A stretch of 64,000 nucleotides of DNA from Montifringilla adamsi (GCA_017590115.1 JAGGNK010006659.1:186001-250000), one strand, 5' to 3'. Positions 1 to 13,384 are shown, counted from the stretch's first letter. Notes: a model not told the origin generated them from the letters alone. Made by a program: numbers and translations.

Positions 1-1440
1 ATTTCTCCCATCCTAATTGATGGTATGCTCTTGTTTATTACAAACAAACCACAGTGAATCTTTTCTTTATGCACTCCTGATAATTTATTTAGTTTTAGAA
101 TTCTGAGTGTTCCACAGAGCTGTTAGGACTCAGCTAATGAATCATCTGAAATAAAATTTCTATATGGCCTAAAGAGGCAGACCATAGATTTAATCTTGCT
201 CTAAAATGCTGCAGTTTGTGTGATTATCTGTACTTACCGTAAAAATATCTTTTCTGAGCAGTCCAGGAAACTGTCAACTTTACATGTTTTCAATTCAGAA
301 TAATATTAAATCTAAGGCTTTATTCAGGATCTAAAAGAGAAGAATGTAAAGAAATCTGTCCTGACTCATTTTCTCTTGTTAAAACTAACAAGCCTGAGAT
401 ATTTCATTCTACAAATTGCCTCAGCTTTCCAGAGAGATGATCATTGCCTTTAACTGCAAATGCCAGATCAATTTTTTTGATCCATTTGAAAGACTAAATG
501 AAGCAAAGGCTCATGCACAGAGTAAGAGTCATAACTGTGAAGAAAGAAAAACAGTAATCATTATAGAGTGGCAGTTTTACAGTTGTTCACATTAAATAGT
601 ATGCACTTGGTAATTTTCAAGAAACATAAAAAAGATTATGCTAATTTTGATTTTCAAGAGAAAAGGGGTGCTCTTTTGAGAAGAGAGGGCATGTGACCCT
701 TGCAAAACTACTTTTTCTGTGTCAGGCCGAAGTCACCAAAACAGGTCTAGAGTAAAGTAATGGAAATACTATTGACACAGGAGTTCACACTCTTACCCAT
801 CTATTCTGTCTTTCATATTTCTCAGTGAAAACAGAGGAAGTAGGCCTAAATGAAAAGAAGAGTATAGTGATGTAATTTTTGACTTGGTAAGGGTTCGAGA
901 AGGGAACGAGACATGGCGCATAAAAATTGGAAGGCTTGAAATCTGTTAACATGCATTGTTTTGATGCAGCAGACTGTCAGACATTGCAGAGGTCAATGTT
1001 AAACTAAATTTATGGTTCTGCTGTGGTCCTTCACTGTGACTAGGCTATTCCTCCACATGAAAAATTTGATATGAGCAGTCACAGAGTTAGTATAGATGAT
1101 TCTAGTTGATTGCTGCTCACAGATGAGTATGCCTAACATCACAACATTATACTTATGAACACAAATTACAGCTCAATAGAAAAGTTATTTGGCTACGATT
1201 TTATGTAAAGATTTCACCTGTAATGAACAGTCCAGAAAAACTGAAACTGTACATCAGTAGTTGTTTAACATAGTAGACCATCTAGACCTCCTACATAAAC
1301 TTCATAAATGTCACATAGGTAACAAATATTAAACAAAGAATATTGACCTTAAGTTAATGTAGTCCTTTGACTAAATTTTAAGGAAAAGAAAAAAGAAACA
1401 TGCCATCTTCATAAGAAAAAACAGGGAGGGGGAGAAGTGG
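1..1440. other. Unassigned AT-rich sequence
   Basis: No gene, RNA or repeat family is recognisable. Reading frames on both strands are short and closed by stops. It reads as ordinary intergenic or intronic vertebrate DNA. Confidence 0.6.
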
Positions 1441-1528
1441 GAAAACAAACAAACAAAAATACCAAACAAACCTCAAAAACTAACAAAAAATTCCTCCAAA
1501 CCAAAAAAAAAAAAAAAAAAAAAAAAAA
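1441..1528. repeat. A-rich low-complexity tract ending in A26
   Basis: CAAA-type repeats run into an uninterrupted run of 26 A at 1503-1528. No retrocopy was seen directly upstream, so I do not call it a poly(A) tail. Confidence 0.9.
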
Positions 1529-1740
1529 TCATTTTTGTTCAAATACTTCTCTTATCATATTTTAAGTGGAATGTCTTTTGAGCTGATTTTTGTTACTGCT
1601 TCCTAAACCAGAAAAACTTTCAGACTCTGATGTTAAGACAGTACAAACAATGACAACATTAGCATTATGGAAAATACAACAAAATTATAAAAACTTAGAC
1701 TGCAAGAACAAAGAAGAATTTTGGTTAAAATGAAAATTCA

Positions 1741-2655
1741 TTGAATTACAGGATTGCTTGGGCTGGAAGGAACCTTAAAGATCATCTAGTCCTAAATGCC
1801 CTGTAGTAGTCACAAAGAGTTTCTACTAGACCAGGTTACTCCCAGCTCCATTCATCCTGGCCTTCTAGAGAGGGGACTTCCAACTTTTCTGGGTAACCTT
1901 TTCCAGTGCCTCACTACTCCCACAGGAAAGAATTTCTTCCTAATATCTGATCTAAACATATCTTTAATTTTGAAGCCATTCACAATTGTCCTATCACTCT
2001 GTGCCCTTGTAAAAACTCCATCTTAATCTTTTTTGCAGTCTCCCTCAATATTTTCCCCATGGCATCTGACCTTATCATATACCTTCCTTTTTTTCCTTAT
2101 TTCTAAGTGAAAATCCCTGTTCATCCATGCTGGCCTTCTGCCTCATCTGCTTATTTCTAACATTCTGGAATTGCCTAGTTATGTGCCTTAGGAGGCGATG
2201 CTTAAAAAGTGGGCAGCGCTGATGGGCTCTAGATTTTTTCCCAGGGGACTTTACTCATTAGTTCCCTGAGCAACCTGAAGTCTGCTCTTCTTATGTCTGG
2301 AGTTGAAGTGATGCAGCATGTCTGAACTTTTGCTGGCTCTTTTTACAGTCAAACTGTTTCCCTGCTGGGCTCTGTTGCCTCATGTCTGTAAGACAGCAAG
2401 TGTATTCCAGGCTGGCTAATATGTCTCATAGTCACCAACAGAGGTCCCTTCCATCACCCTGTCCCTCTAACCTTTTTGTGTCATCCCACCGCTTGCCAGG
2501 GACAAGCCTGATATTTTCCTCCTTCCCCACCAAGACTAGTTTTAATCTCTGCCAATGACCCGACTCCTCCTAGTTTCTGAGCAAAGACTCTCCTTCCTTG
2601 TAGAGAAAGGTGAGCCTAATCTGATGCCAGCATGCCTGACATTGTGTAGGCAAAT
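1741..2655 (-). mobile_element. CR1 LINE, old, internally deleted
   Basis: The left 310 bp (to about 2055) is the reverse complement of the CR1 3' end: the block around GGAACCTTAAAGATCATC, then the 'three-cysteine-free' C-terminal RT and 3' UTR pattern including TTTCTTCCTAATATC. From about 2150 the sequence switches to a segment that I recognise as lying much further 5' in CR1 antisense (blocks near 2265 'GAGCAACCTGAAGTCTGC' and 2575-2640). The RT core that should lie between them is missing. The short frame at 1796-2026 is on the opposite strand and is not a gene. The 3' part is certain; assignment of 2150-2655 rests on remembered consensus and is less sure. Confidence 0.75.
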
Positions 2656-4837
2656 TATAGCATTATGATTGTGAAACCAAACATACAACAGCATATAATA
2701 GCTAAAATCAGCACCAAAACATTATAAAGTATAAAAAAATCAAAACAAGCAAAAAAACCCTATTACCTTCAAACCTGCTAACAGATGAGACACCAAATGT
2801 ATGCTCCTCAGCATGAATGCTCCTCAGATAACTTAGAAATATGCCATTTTGAGTAATTATATTGACCTGAATTTGACTGGTGATGTATGCAAATACATTG
2901 TCCTTTCTTTGATAATCTTAAAAATACTCAGAAGTGTTTTACTATGGATGACATTTCAGAGATGTGAAGACTGCTACCAATAAGTTGGATTTGATATTTA
3001 AATGGGCCTGTACATTTTTGTCTCTAACTCTGGGCTGGCACAAAATATGTAAGATGAATGTTCTATAGAGTGAAAATTCTCTATGTGCATTATTTCTACC
3101 TATATAAACAGGATTTAAAAACTTCTCTTCATATAAGGGTGTAAAATGGTATTTCTACAAGAAACTTTTATTGTGTGAGATTTGAGTGACATGCTTCAAT
3201 GCAATTTGCACAAAAATATGCCCAATGCAGGAACACTTTCTAAAAGTGTCTACAGACATTTGAGTTTACAGTTCTGAAAGTGACTTTACTTATTCAGGTT
3301 ACATTTTTCTGTTTTTATTTTCAAAAGCTGTGAATGAAATGGAATTTCCCATATAGTCTAAGAGTAAAAGTCATTGTTCATTTCCTTGATAGTTGGGAGG
3401 AAGTTGAAAAAAAGAATCAATATTTATTCTGAATCCTTTGTTTTGCACTGAGCAGAGTTACATTTTTTTTTTAAATTCACCTAGAATTTTTCTGTATTTG
3501 GTAAAAGTAAATATTTCTTTAACTAGAAACACATCCTAGAAACACATTGCTGGTTCAGCTAGTATCCTAAAGATCTTTCCAATGAATGTATCTTTGCAAA
3601 ACTGCAGCAATTTAAACTATAATTATTTTCATTAAATGTTTATTTGCATAAACTGTTTTATTCATGCTATTATAATTTACCATATACTGTTAACAAAGCC
3701 CAGGCTATTTCATGTTCCATTTCCTATGCAGCTATGACTGATTAGTTCAAGCACATTGCATGATCATGCATATACATTGGCATAATTTTCATCATTTTGT
3801 ACCCAGATCTGGCAAGTTTTGTTTTCAAGTAGCTGATCTTCACTAGTGAGGTGCAGATTTCTTTATGTAAATCAAGGAGCAACAAAAGACACCCTCTCAG
3901 CTTCCTTGATCGGCAAGCTGTCTAACCATTTGTGGTGACACTGCAGCAGACAGAGTCCTACCGAAAGTCTTAGAGTTTTGGGTAGTTTCATTTGAGATAG
4001 CAGTCAAGACCATTAGTCTTTCTTCAAAATAAACATTATAAACTCTCTTCAACTTATAAACCTTATAACATTATAAGCATTATAGCAACTTCCATCGCTG
4101 TGAATTACGAAAATTCCTTCCCCAGTCATTATATTAATCAGTCTTTATATTATGAAAGTGTATTACAGTGCCTTGTAATGTAATGAGCTAGTGGAATTTA
4201 CTGAAGACTTAGGTATTAGAAGACTTATTGTCTATGTTTAAAGAAAAATACTAAGTAACAGTCTAGCCCATGAAATAAGGACCTTTCTTCTTGGAAGCTT
4301 GTAGCTGTCTATGAAGGATAATGACACCCTTAGACAGCCAAGATAACACCAGCATCCCAGTCCCTCTAATACATGTTTCTTTGGTGGAGGGCTCAATGTT
4401 TTCTGGTATCATAGATAAGTAACTATGGAAAGTCCCTCTCCTTGGACATCTGAATCACTAGAAAGTGGCAAGAATTCTGAAAAAAATGTAGTTACTTTCA
4501 GACATTTACTATAACTTGTAATGGGTAATGTGGTGTTACTGATTAATCAAATCACACTGCCTGTGAACCTTCAAAGGTTATTCAAACCTTATGTAAAATC
4601 ACATTCAGGATGCCTCAGTACTGCTGGTACACTTCATGTGAATTAATAAATATTTACTACTGTACATCAGTACTTTGTATATTAGCTCTTCTCTAGTACT
4701 ACCTTGGTTAGCACTGGCCATTTGTGAAGTTTTGTGACAAAATACAAATCTGTATGACCCAGCTACATATTACAGGAGAGACAAAGCCATCTTGTCCTAA
4801 GAAAAGGAGAAAATAATATAAAGGAGGTACCTAAAAG
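2656..4837. other. Unassigned AT-rich sequence
   Basis: No gene or repeat family recognised. It contains only short A/T runs, for example T10 near 3462. Confidence 0.55.
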
Positions 4838-4948
4838 ACGTGTAGATGTAACCCTCAGGGAGATGGTTTAGTAGCAGCATTGGCAGTGTTGAATTAATGG
4901 CTAGACTCAAAGATCTTCAACATCTTTTCTAACCTTCAGGACAATGGT
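4838..4948 (+). mobile_element. CR1 3'-end fragment
   Basis: The block 'GGGAGATGGTTTAGTAG', then 'GGCAGTGTTGAATTAATGG', then 'GACTCAAAGATCTTCAAC' matches the CR1 3' UTR, which usually reads like GGGACATGGTTTAGTGG, TTAATGGTTGGACTCGATGATC and so on. It is a 5'-truncated, diverged copy in sense orientation. The terminal ATTCTATG repeats are lost. Confidence 0.75.
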
Positions 4949-7900
4949 ATTAGACTAACTATTCAATATGAAGACAGATATAATAGAAAGCATTTGGAGA
5001 GCCTTCTAAATCAAATATGTTTTGTGATATTCATAGGGAATATGATTCACCTTGTCTCAAATTTAGTTTTTTTCTACTGTAGTTTTAGAACTGACTTGCT
5101 CCTTGGTTTTCCATTTGGATTAATTTTTTACATCCTTTATGCAGTACTATAACATTTCTATTTTAAGGAAAAGCCTAATAGCTTAATGTATTTACATTTC
5201 TCAACAACACATTTTAAAAAAATATTTAGTCTTGATCTCTGGATTGGTTTTCTACTTTGATTTGTTGGGTTTGTTTGGTTTTGGGTTTTGTGGTTTTTTT
5301 TTTTTTTTTTTGCTTGTTTGTTTGTTTGGTTTTGCTTTGTTTTGTTTTGTTTTTTAGTCTAGCTGTCTCACTCACATATTTAAGCATTTAAAAAGATACA
5401 AGTTTTCATACCTTTTTATTAGAATGACTTTGAGTTACAAAAATGGTGTTCATTCTAAAATCACTGCTATGAACTGAAGATCATACATAATATACTCAGG
5501 CTAAAGTTAGCTATCTATTAGGATAAAATTCAGGTCATAACAACAAAGAAAAACAAGGATGGATCTTCAGAAATATCAAGCCATGTCAGCTGTATTGACT
5601 TAGCTTCTTACCTGGTTTTCAGCTTTCAGCTTAGTGTTGTTCTGGTTATGTGGTGATTATTTCTCTGTTTATTTTCTCTATTTCTTGCTTCATCACATTT
5701 GTGTGCTGCAGTCTGATCACAAGGACTTTCTAATCAAACAAACCTAGTAAAATCAAAAGCTGTTACCCAACTCCTTTCTAATCTATGACAAAGACAAAAA
5801 TAATTCAGTGAAAATATTTAAATTAGCCTAAAAATACTTAACAATATAGTTCACTAGTCCCTCATGGTCAATGCCTGTCATTACACCTTTAAAAGAGAGC
5901 TTTTCTGGCAAACTGACTTCAAAAGGATCAAGCTAACAAAGAAACTTACATACTCAAATCCTGTTTCCTTGTGTTTCAGTAAAATAAAAAGTTTGAAAGA
6001 TAGGAAATTTGGGAGGTAAGTGCATATGTATATCTGTGTAATTATATGATAAGCCATTGAAGTATAAATGGAGAATGTATCACTTATGCATTAAGATATT
6101 CACAAAATCATTCCTGTTACACAGAAAATTTTAGATGCAGAGATTTTAATCAGTCACTTGAATTAATTATATGACTACACATAAATTCATATTTGATCTG
6201 AAAAGTAAAATTTCAGGAATTTCAAAATCTAAATTTACACTTATTTTGTATGAAGAGATACCACATTCTGGAGAAAATCGGCTCACCTCTGCACTGTAAG
6301 TTTTATTGTGAATGGAAAGTGGGAGTATTATTTCCACTAAATTCCCTTTTTAATATAAAAGAGAGTTTGAACATTGGGACAGTAGCTATTGGTCTAAAGA
6401 GTTTTTCCTCCTGAAATTGCTATCTACTATACAATGCATTTATTCTTACCACTAGGTTTTGAATCACTTTTCTGCACATCCAATTAAAAAGATTTGTAGT
6501 GTACTTTGCATTTGCAGCTGGGCTGATGAATGTTAGTTTTCACTTATTTTGTTTTCTCATCCATCCCTGAAATTTTTGCTTTAGTTTAAACAAAGGGTTC
6601 AGGGATTACTCAAAGCTGCTGCTGGATTAGACTTGGCTTCACACTCCAGCAATTTTTTTTTTTTTCTTCATCAGAGAAAATTAAATATTAAATTCTAAGA
6701 TCTGGCATTTTGGGGAAGATAATTCTCTATCTAAAACCCAAATTAATTAGCAATTTATTCATGAAACCAAGGAGTTCCAGAACTTTAGCTTTACATGACA
6801 ATATAACCAAACCATGAATAAAGATAAAAATTAAAGCATTTAAACAGTATCATTAAGATTATTTGATGACTGATATTAGAATTAGAGATAAGCTTAATTA
6901 TTTTTATGAAATGGATCTCGAGCCTTTACATCTGATGCCAATAAATACACTATGTGAACTCTGAAACAGAGAGATTTGCAGCCAGGAAAGAACTGATGAT
7001 GAATTTTAACCTATCATCCTTGCTAGACTTCACTATTTCCTTAAATACTGGAACCTTAAAGTATAATGCTTTTTTTGGGTATTTTATTTGCGGAAAGACG
7101 ATGTTGTACAAATCAGATTTTTCTCTCACATTAGTGACTGTAGTAAAAATTCTACACTTTCTTACATTATTTAACATCTTCCTGGCATCTATGATGAGTT
7201 TGACATAAAAAATATAAAGGTACTGGATAATTTCTGCTAAATTTGTGTTTTGAAAAATCCCCAAACCTAAAAAACCCTTTAATTTCTGTTGCTTCCTCTG
7301 ACTTATATCCTGCTGCATGGTAATGTTCTGTCCAGGACTCCTGACTGTTGGAACTATTACTGCCCACTTGTATAAACTACTAAAAGTGCATTTGATAATT
7401 TTTATGCCTCAGGATAACACTTGCTATTTCATCAGGCATTCTTATATTAATGATAACCCAAGCCATTTTGGTTTCCTTTTGTTTTTCAGTTATGCATTAG
7501 TTTTTTGGGGGTGATAACAGCAAAGGATTCATTTACTTATTTTCTTTGATCCCTAAATTCCCTTTTATCCCTTGTTTGGGAGAACATTATCAATTTTTTA
7601 TGTTTGAAGCCTTTTTTAGCCCAGATCTTTTCAACCTTAGGTATTGGTTCTAAACTAGGTTGTGTTTAATTGACTGCCCTAGTAACATTGACTTGGTTTT
7701 AATACTTTTAAAACTAGTACAAGATATGTTTTTTGGAGATGAGATTAATTTCCAAGGTTGAAATCAGCTTTCATGTCTTCCATGAATTTGAATTCATTAA
7801 AATTATTCTCCAGAGTTAAGTATTGTATCTATCCATCCTGTGCTCTCATTAGAACTCTTTCTTCTTATGTGTTCATGAGTAGGGGGAAAAATATCAGAAG

Positions 7901-8717
7901 GATATTAAGAACTCTGAGCACTGAATAGATTGTATTCATGGGTAAGTCATGAAACAAGAACATGAAAAAATGTCTCTTTTATTAAATGAATGATGTTAGA
8001 ATTCAGAAGAAAAATACAGAAGTTTATTGCAGTCATGACATATTACAGGTGTTTAGCAAAAGTGTTTTTTAAGAAAAGACAGGCAATGACATTTGTGTTT
8101 TCAGAAGAGAAAGTTGCATTTGCTTTCCAGAGTAATTTGGTTAATATTTTCAGGGGTTTTTAATATCAAGTAGCTAAAAAAAAAAAAAAATAAATTTATA
8201 TTTGATAAAGATAAAACCAAATAATACCACTGGTCCATGAACAAGCTCAAAACTCATTGATATTGGAAGAAATAAAAATTCTGGGGTTTTTGTTGAGTTT
8301 AGTTGTTTTGATTTTGAGCTTTTTTGCATTGCATCTGTGTGATGCACACTTTTTCTCTCTTATTAAACTGTAAAATTGCATAAAATGCCCCACTATTTGC
8401 AATGAAAATCTGCTGGAAACATGTTAATTTTAATGATTTTTTTAGCTGGGAAATATGTTAAAGAAAAATATGGAATAAGTGGAGAAAACCCAGCAAGAGT
8501 AAAAAAAAAAAAAATGCCAAGGTGATTAAATATTGTCTTGGCAGAATGATATGGATGTGTAGTTATTTTTTTTGTCAAGTAAATATTGTAAATGTAAAAA
8601 TGTTTATTTGATTTCTTGGTTGTTAATAAATGAAATTAAAAGATTTTAATTTTATTCTAATATGGAAGAGAAAACCTTCTGAACAGAACACCAATTAAAA
8701 TCCCAGATTTTGACGGC
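4949..8717. other. Unassigned AT-rich sequence with small homopolymers
   Basis: Mostly unique-looking DNA. It contains a G/T-rich stretch at 5265-5356 with T18, T13 at 6653-6665, A15 at 8176-8190 and A14 at 8501-8514. Short frames at 6950-7514 overlap on both strands and show no family likeness or codon structure that would make them genes. Confidence 0.55.
5265..5356. repeat. G/T-rich low-complexity tract with T18
   Basis: Repeats of TTTG and TTTTG flank an 18-T run at 5294-5311. Confidence 0.9.
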
Positions 8718-10318
8718 TCATAGAATCACTAAGGTTGGAAAAGGCCTTCAAGGTCATTGAGTCAAATCTTGCATTGAATACCATCACATCTACTGAATCA
8801 TGGCACTTAATGTGATTCCTAACAATTTTTTTAACACTTCTGGGTATAGTGACTTCACCATTTCCCTAAAGAGCCTGTTCACTGCTCTTTCAGTGAAGAA
8901 ATTCTTCCCAATATCCAACCTGAACCTCTTTTGGTACAGTTTGAGACTGTTTCCCATGCAGTTATCACTGGCTGGCTGGGAAGAGAAAATGACTCCCTAC
9001 ATGCCACATCCTTTTTTCTGGTAGTTGTAGAGATCAATAACATCCCTCTTGAGCATTCTTCTCTCTCTTTCCTAAAACCCTTCAGCTGTCTCAGACTTTC
9101 CTCAGAGGACTTGTGTTCCAGATCCTTCACTAGATTCACTGCCCTTCTCTGGATACCCTCCAGTACCTGAATGTCTTTCTTGTGAGACTGATGAGATCAA
9201 AACGAGAAGTGCAGCCTCGCCAGTGCTGAATACAGGGGACTGTCCCTTCACTGGTCCTTCTGGTCACACTATTTCTGATACAAGGCAGGATACAAATGAC
9301 TGTCTGGAAACACTGCTGGCTCACACCCAACTGGCTGTTGATCAGCAACCCCAGGTGCTTTTCTGCTGGGAAGCTTTCCAGCAACACTTCCACAAGCCTG
9401 CAGTGCTGGATGGGGTAGTTGAGAGCAAAGTACAGGACCCTGAATTTTACTTAGTTGAAACATTTACAGTTTGCCTTGACCCATAAACCCAGCCTGTCCA
9501 GAACTGTCTGAACCTTCCTATAATTCAGCAGATCAACATTTTCCCCCAGCTTGGTGTCATCTGTGAACTTGCTGAGGGTGCACTTGGTCTCCTCACCCAA
9601 ATAATCAATAAAGGTATTAAACAGGATTGGTCCCAGCACTGAGCCCTGGGGAACACTAGTTTTACCAGCCACCAACTGGACGTAATTCCACCACTCTATG
9701 GGCCCAGCCAGGTTTTTTCCAGTAAAGAACACACTGATCTAAGCCATGGGTTGCCAGCTTTTCCAAGAGTGCTGTGGAAAGTTGTGCCAAAAGCTTCACT
9801 AAAGTCCATGTAAACAACATCCACAGCCTTTTTCTCATCCACTAGTTAGGAGTGCATCATAAAAGGAGATCAGGTTGGTCAGGCAGGATCTGCCTTTCAT
9901 ATACCTGTACTGACTGGGCCTGACCAGCTGGCTGCCCCATATGTGCTGCGCAATGGCACTGAAGATGACCTGTGCCATAACCTTCCTTGGCTCTGAGCCC
10001 AGAATGACAGGCTAGTAGTTCCACACATCCTCTTTCTGGTTCTTCTTATGTCTAGATTTTCTGGACTCCTTTGCCCTTCAGGACTGCTTCCCAAGAGACT
10101 TTTTCCATCAAATTTCGTAAACAAGTCAAAGTCTTCCCTTTGGAAGTCCAAAGTCGTATTTCTGCTGATCCCCTCATTACTTTTCCAGGACTGAAAACTC
10201 TTCTTTCATGACTGCTGTGTGAAATACAGCCTCTGACCACTACATCACTCACTAGTGCTTCTCTGTTCACAAACAACAGGTCCAATGGGATACCTTCTCT
10301 AGTTGGTTCTCCCAGCAG
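8718..10318 (-). mobile_element. CR1 LINE, about 1.6 kb, minus strand
   Basis: The longest CR1 on the minus strand here. The 3' terminus is at the left (TAGAATCACTAAGGTTGG at about 8721), followed rightwards by the 3' UTR, the C-terminal RT and thumb region, the RT catalytic core (9451-9732), and upstream material to about 10315. The last part (10180-10310) matches the CR1 segment with 'TCTGTTCACAAACAACAGG'. It is disabled: the reading frame is broken into short pieces (8879-9139, 9136-9393, 9269-9463, 9451-9732, 9897-10151, 10052-10285), all minus. CR1 moves by target-primed reverse transcription using an ORF2 endonuclease and RT. This copy lacks most of ORF2's 5' part and cannot be active. 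Its 5' limit directly abuts LTR-like sequence. Confidence 0.92.
9451..9732 (-). pseudogene. CR1 ORF2 reverse transcriptase fragment
   Basis: A 93-residue open piece of CR1 RT. From residue about 27 it carries SVPQGSVLGPILFN, the block that precedes the active site in non-LTR RTs. About 30 residues later comes the catalytic box as F-T-D-D in SKFTDDTKLG. CR1 usually has F-A-D-D, so both aspartates are kept and the alanine is changed. The thumb segment continues in other frames further left, showing frameshifts. The piece starts at an internal methionine only by chance. It is a relic, not a gene. Confidence 0.9.
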
Positions 10319-10962
10319 ACAAGGAGATAGCTGTTAGCAGAACAGACTCATCCTGGGGAAAATGATCTTAAATTATTGCCAATTAAATAAGTAATTACTC
10401 ATTTCCCTCGTGGGAAACAGAGAGAAAAACCTTTAAACAATCCCTTTGCCTCCCCTTTTCTCAAGCTGATCATTAATCCTGCAGTCCAAAACACCACTGT
10501 CCTCACCAAGTGGCTCAGGGGAATGTAGTCAGTGGGATTTTAAAGTCAGTACACTGCACTTCCTTTCTGCCTCTCCTTTCTCCTCACACTTCCTCTGCCT
10601 CAGTGTGGCCCCTCTATATTCTAAAGTTCCCCCAGAAATATCCAACTGCAGCTTGGGTACAGACAGTACAAGGCTCCCACAAGATCTTCTGCAGCATGGT
10701 GTTCTTTCCCTTCCTGCTTTGACTTTGGTATTCTCTCTGATCTCTCACACTCTTTGTTCTTTCTATATCTGGCAGTTTTCAGCCTTTTTACACATATTTT
10801 TGTAAGGGCACCACCTGTGGCTCAGTTGTGTCCTTGGTGGTTTCACAGGAGACAGATGGAACCAGCTGTGGCTTGAGTGAGACAGACCATGATGTCTTTC
10901 CACAGAGGCCTCCCTGCAGCACAAACAATGACAGCATCTTGCCAACGTGCTGCCAAGAAAAG
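10319..10962 (-). mobile_element. Old ERVL-type LTR, minus strand, diverged
   Basis: The order of motifs fits the antisense of an avian ERVL LTR that I recognise: 'CAGACTCATCCTGGGG' (10345), 'ATTATTGCCAATTAAATAAG' (10374), an AAAACCTTTAAAC block (10428), then 'CCTCAGTGTGGCCCC' (10597), 'GACAGACCATGATGTC' (10880) and 'CACAGAGGCCTCCCTGCAGC' (10901). The 53.2-54.3 kb LTR seems to be the same type in plus orientation. Divergence is high and the ends are not defined. Short frames here (10510-10945) are shadows. Confidence 0.6.
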
Positions 10963-13384
10963 AAAAATTATCTTGTCTTCTAGAGAAAAAAACTACTGTA
11001 AAGCTGTTTCTTTCTAAAGATGAAGTCAGTTATCTAGGAATTTTAAGCTCTTATGTGATTTGATGAATATGTATTACAAGTACTTCATAAGGTTAATAAT
11101 GACAAAATAAAACTCTTTAACAGTGATTGTATTTGGGGTTTCTCCTGAATTGGTCTGTTTTTAGAAAGAGGCTGGACAGAGGTACTCTTCAGGTACTTTT
11201 CCATTCTCCATTTTTAGTCAGAACCAGGAGTTTTAATGTCTTATATATTATGCATAATTAGTTGGCTTGTATATTGGCCTTAAGGAAGCTTGTCAAATTT
11301 AGTCACAACCATGGGACATGATCCCATTAAAGTGAAATACAGACAAACACACATGCCTATGTTCATGTTTAGTAGTATCATTATGCATTTAGGATTTTAT
11401 TGTGCTATGTGCATCAAACATTTTACTACTGTGAACATGGCTTCCATTTAATGACTTTGAGGCAAGCTACATTCTGAGCATCTGTTGGGAGTACAGGCAT
11501 AAGCAATTGCATTAGTTACTTTAGTAAATAATTCAAATTATATGATTGTGGACAACACAGGAATCAGTGATTTTTTTCAGCTCATGTAAAAAAGATCTGC
11601 TGAAAGAAAGATTTTCTTGTATTTCAAGGCTGCTGGAACATCAGTGCTTTATGATTTCCAGAGGTGGTCCATTTCTTCCCATTCCAAGAGTTATAATTTA
11701 ATGTCCCTGAGAAGTAATGAAGTAATGTCAATGAGGGGAGGAGGGGGTGGTGGGGGAAAGGGGGGGAAAAAAATCAAATCTTCTCTCTCTTTTTTTTTTT
11801 TTTTTTAATTAGGCTTATTTCAGAGTTTCCCAAGCTGCACAAAGATGACTTATGTAGTACTTCATAATATTTTCATGGTGTGCTTTCTAATATCTAATCT
11901 AAACTGTGGTATTCACATGCCCTCTGAACAGAGACAAGCAGAGAAAAGAATGATCAAAACAATTCTTATCTCATTTGCTGCTCCTGTGTTTTTGAACATC
12001 TGGAATGTGTTGGAAGATTATTTACCTGAAGGTGATTGCATCATTGGATTCTGGTGGACATTGTTTATGTTAATTAGCCTATCTGGTCCAAGCTGTGTTG
12101 ACTGTCTGGTCAGCAGTCAGTCATGAGTTCTTCAGTTTAGCACAGTTCTTATTAGTGTCATATAAATGACATACAAGTAATAGTATACATGTAATAAATT
12201 ATGTTAAAAGAAGGTGAAACAGTTCAGTGCACTAAGAGAAGCATAAAAGTTTATTTTGATAATATATTAGCTGTGTGAAAATACTGGAATATCATGACTG
12301 AATATTGAAATGTTGGTTCAGGCTTCATTCATAAGTCAGCTTACTTAGCTGTTGAAATTCATATGCAACAGTGGTACATTTTTTTACCAGATAGAGCATT
12401 CAAGAAAACTTGTATATTTAAATGTGTGCAAATATAATTTGTTTCATCTCAATTGTTCTGAGACTTCTGTGATCATTTGAACTGCGAGCAGATGATATGT
12501 CTGTCACAAGACATTTTTAATTTTAACATTCGTTGAGTGAAGTACTTATGTTAAAATATCCTGTGAAATATGAAGTATCAGTTTTCCAAATATCAGTTCT
12601 CATAAGCTTATGATATACTGTTCAAGCAGTGTTGGTGACTTTTCCTAGAAAGAGAATAATATCAGAAAACTGTCTCAGAGAATAGTGTGACACAGCTGCT
12701 TTTATAGAAAATGGAAACTCAGGAGCTGTGATTGGCTGAGAGAGGAACTTTAGCAAACAAAAGCTAGAAAAACTAATGTGAATTTTGTAGAACACACAGT
12801 AATTGATTACAGTGAATAATTAGGCATTATACTTATAGTGGTTTCCTGAGGTGAAGAGATCAAGAGCCATTTTAAATACTGATATATAAAAAATGTAATT
12901 AACTCTTTTATGGTGATAAAATATTTTTGTTTTCCCCACAACACTTGTATCAATTTTACTGTAGTTTCACCATCTAACATTATGTGCATTAAGTAGAGTA
13001 AAAGAGTTCCAAAGAGCAATTTTAAATTAAATTCACAGATAATTTAAAAGGAACATTATATTCTCCTCCTGTCGTTAATGGCACTCTCAACTGCACTGAT
13101 GAAACACAGTCATTGATGGTAAAGCAAAGTCATTAGGAAGCAAATCCCTGACTGAGAATTTTAACTCCATAAATGAGCTGCATAGGTACTTAACCTGGGA
13201 ACTCCCAGGGTATTTTAAAGCATATTTCCAATTAGATCTTTCTTGAGGAACAGTAAGCAGAATGGTACTACATTTTCTTTAGAGTTGATGGTTTTATTAT
13301 TTTTATAATAATATGTACTCCTGATCTGCTAAGAAGACATTATTGGTAGATGTGTAGAATGTGAGCTGGAGTTCTCTAAGTGCA
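10963..13384. other. Unassigned sequence with a G-rich run
   Basis: No family recognised. A frame at 11845-12126 codes 93 residues with no recognisable domain and AT-rich, non-coding-like composition, so I did not call it. Confidence 0.5.
11735..11806 (+). repeat. G-rich run followed by T17
   Basis: Four runs of four to seven G separated by 2-4 bases (11735-11766) satisfy the usual four-tract G-quadruplex pattern on the plus strand. A CT stretch and a T run at 11790-11806 follow. Confidence 0.8.

Noticed and set aside
8931..9486. Plus-strand frames of 79 and 87 codons
   Set aside because: They are antisense to the CR1 reverse-transcriptase region.
11845..12126. 93-residue plus frame with a hydrophobic C-terminus
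   Set aside because: No family likeness, no splice or promoter context, AT-rich codons typical of chance frames.
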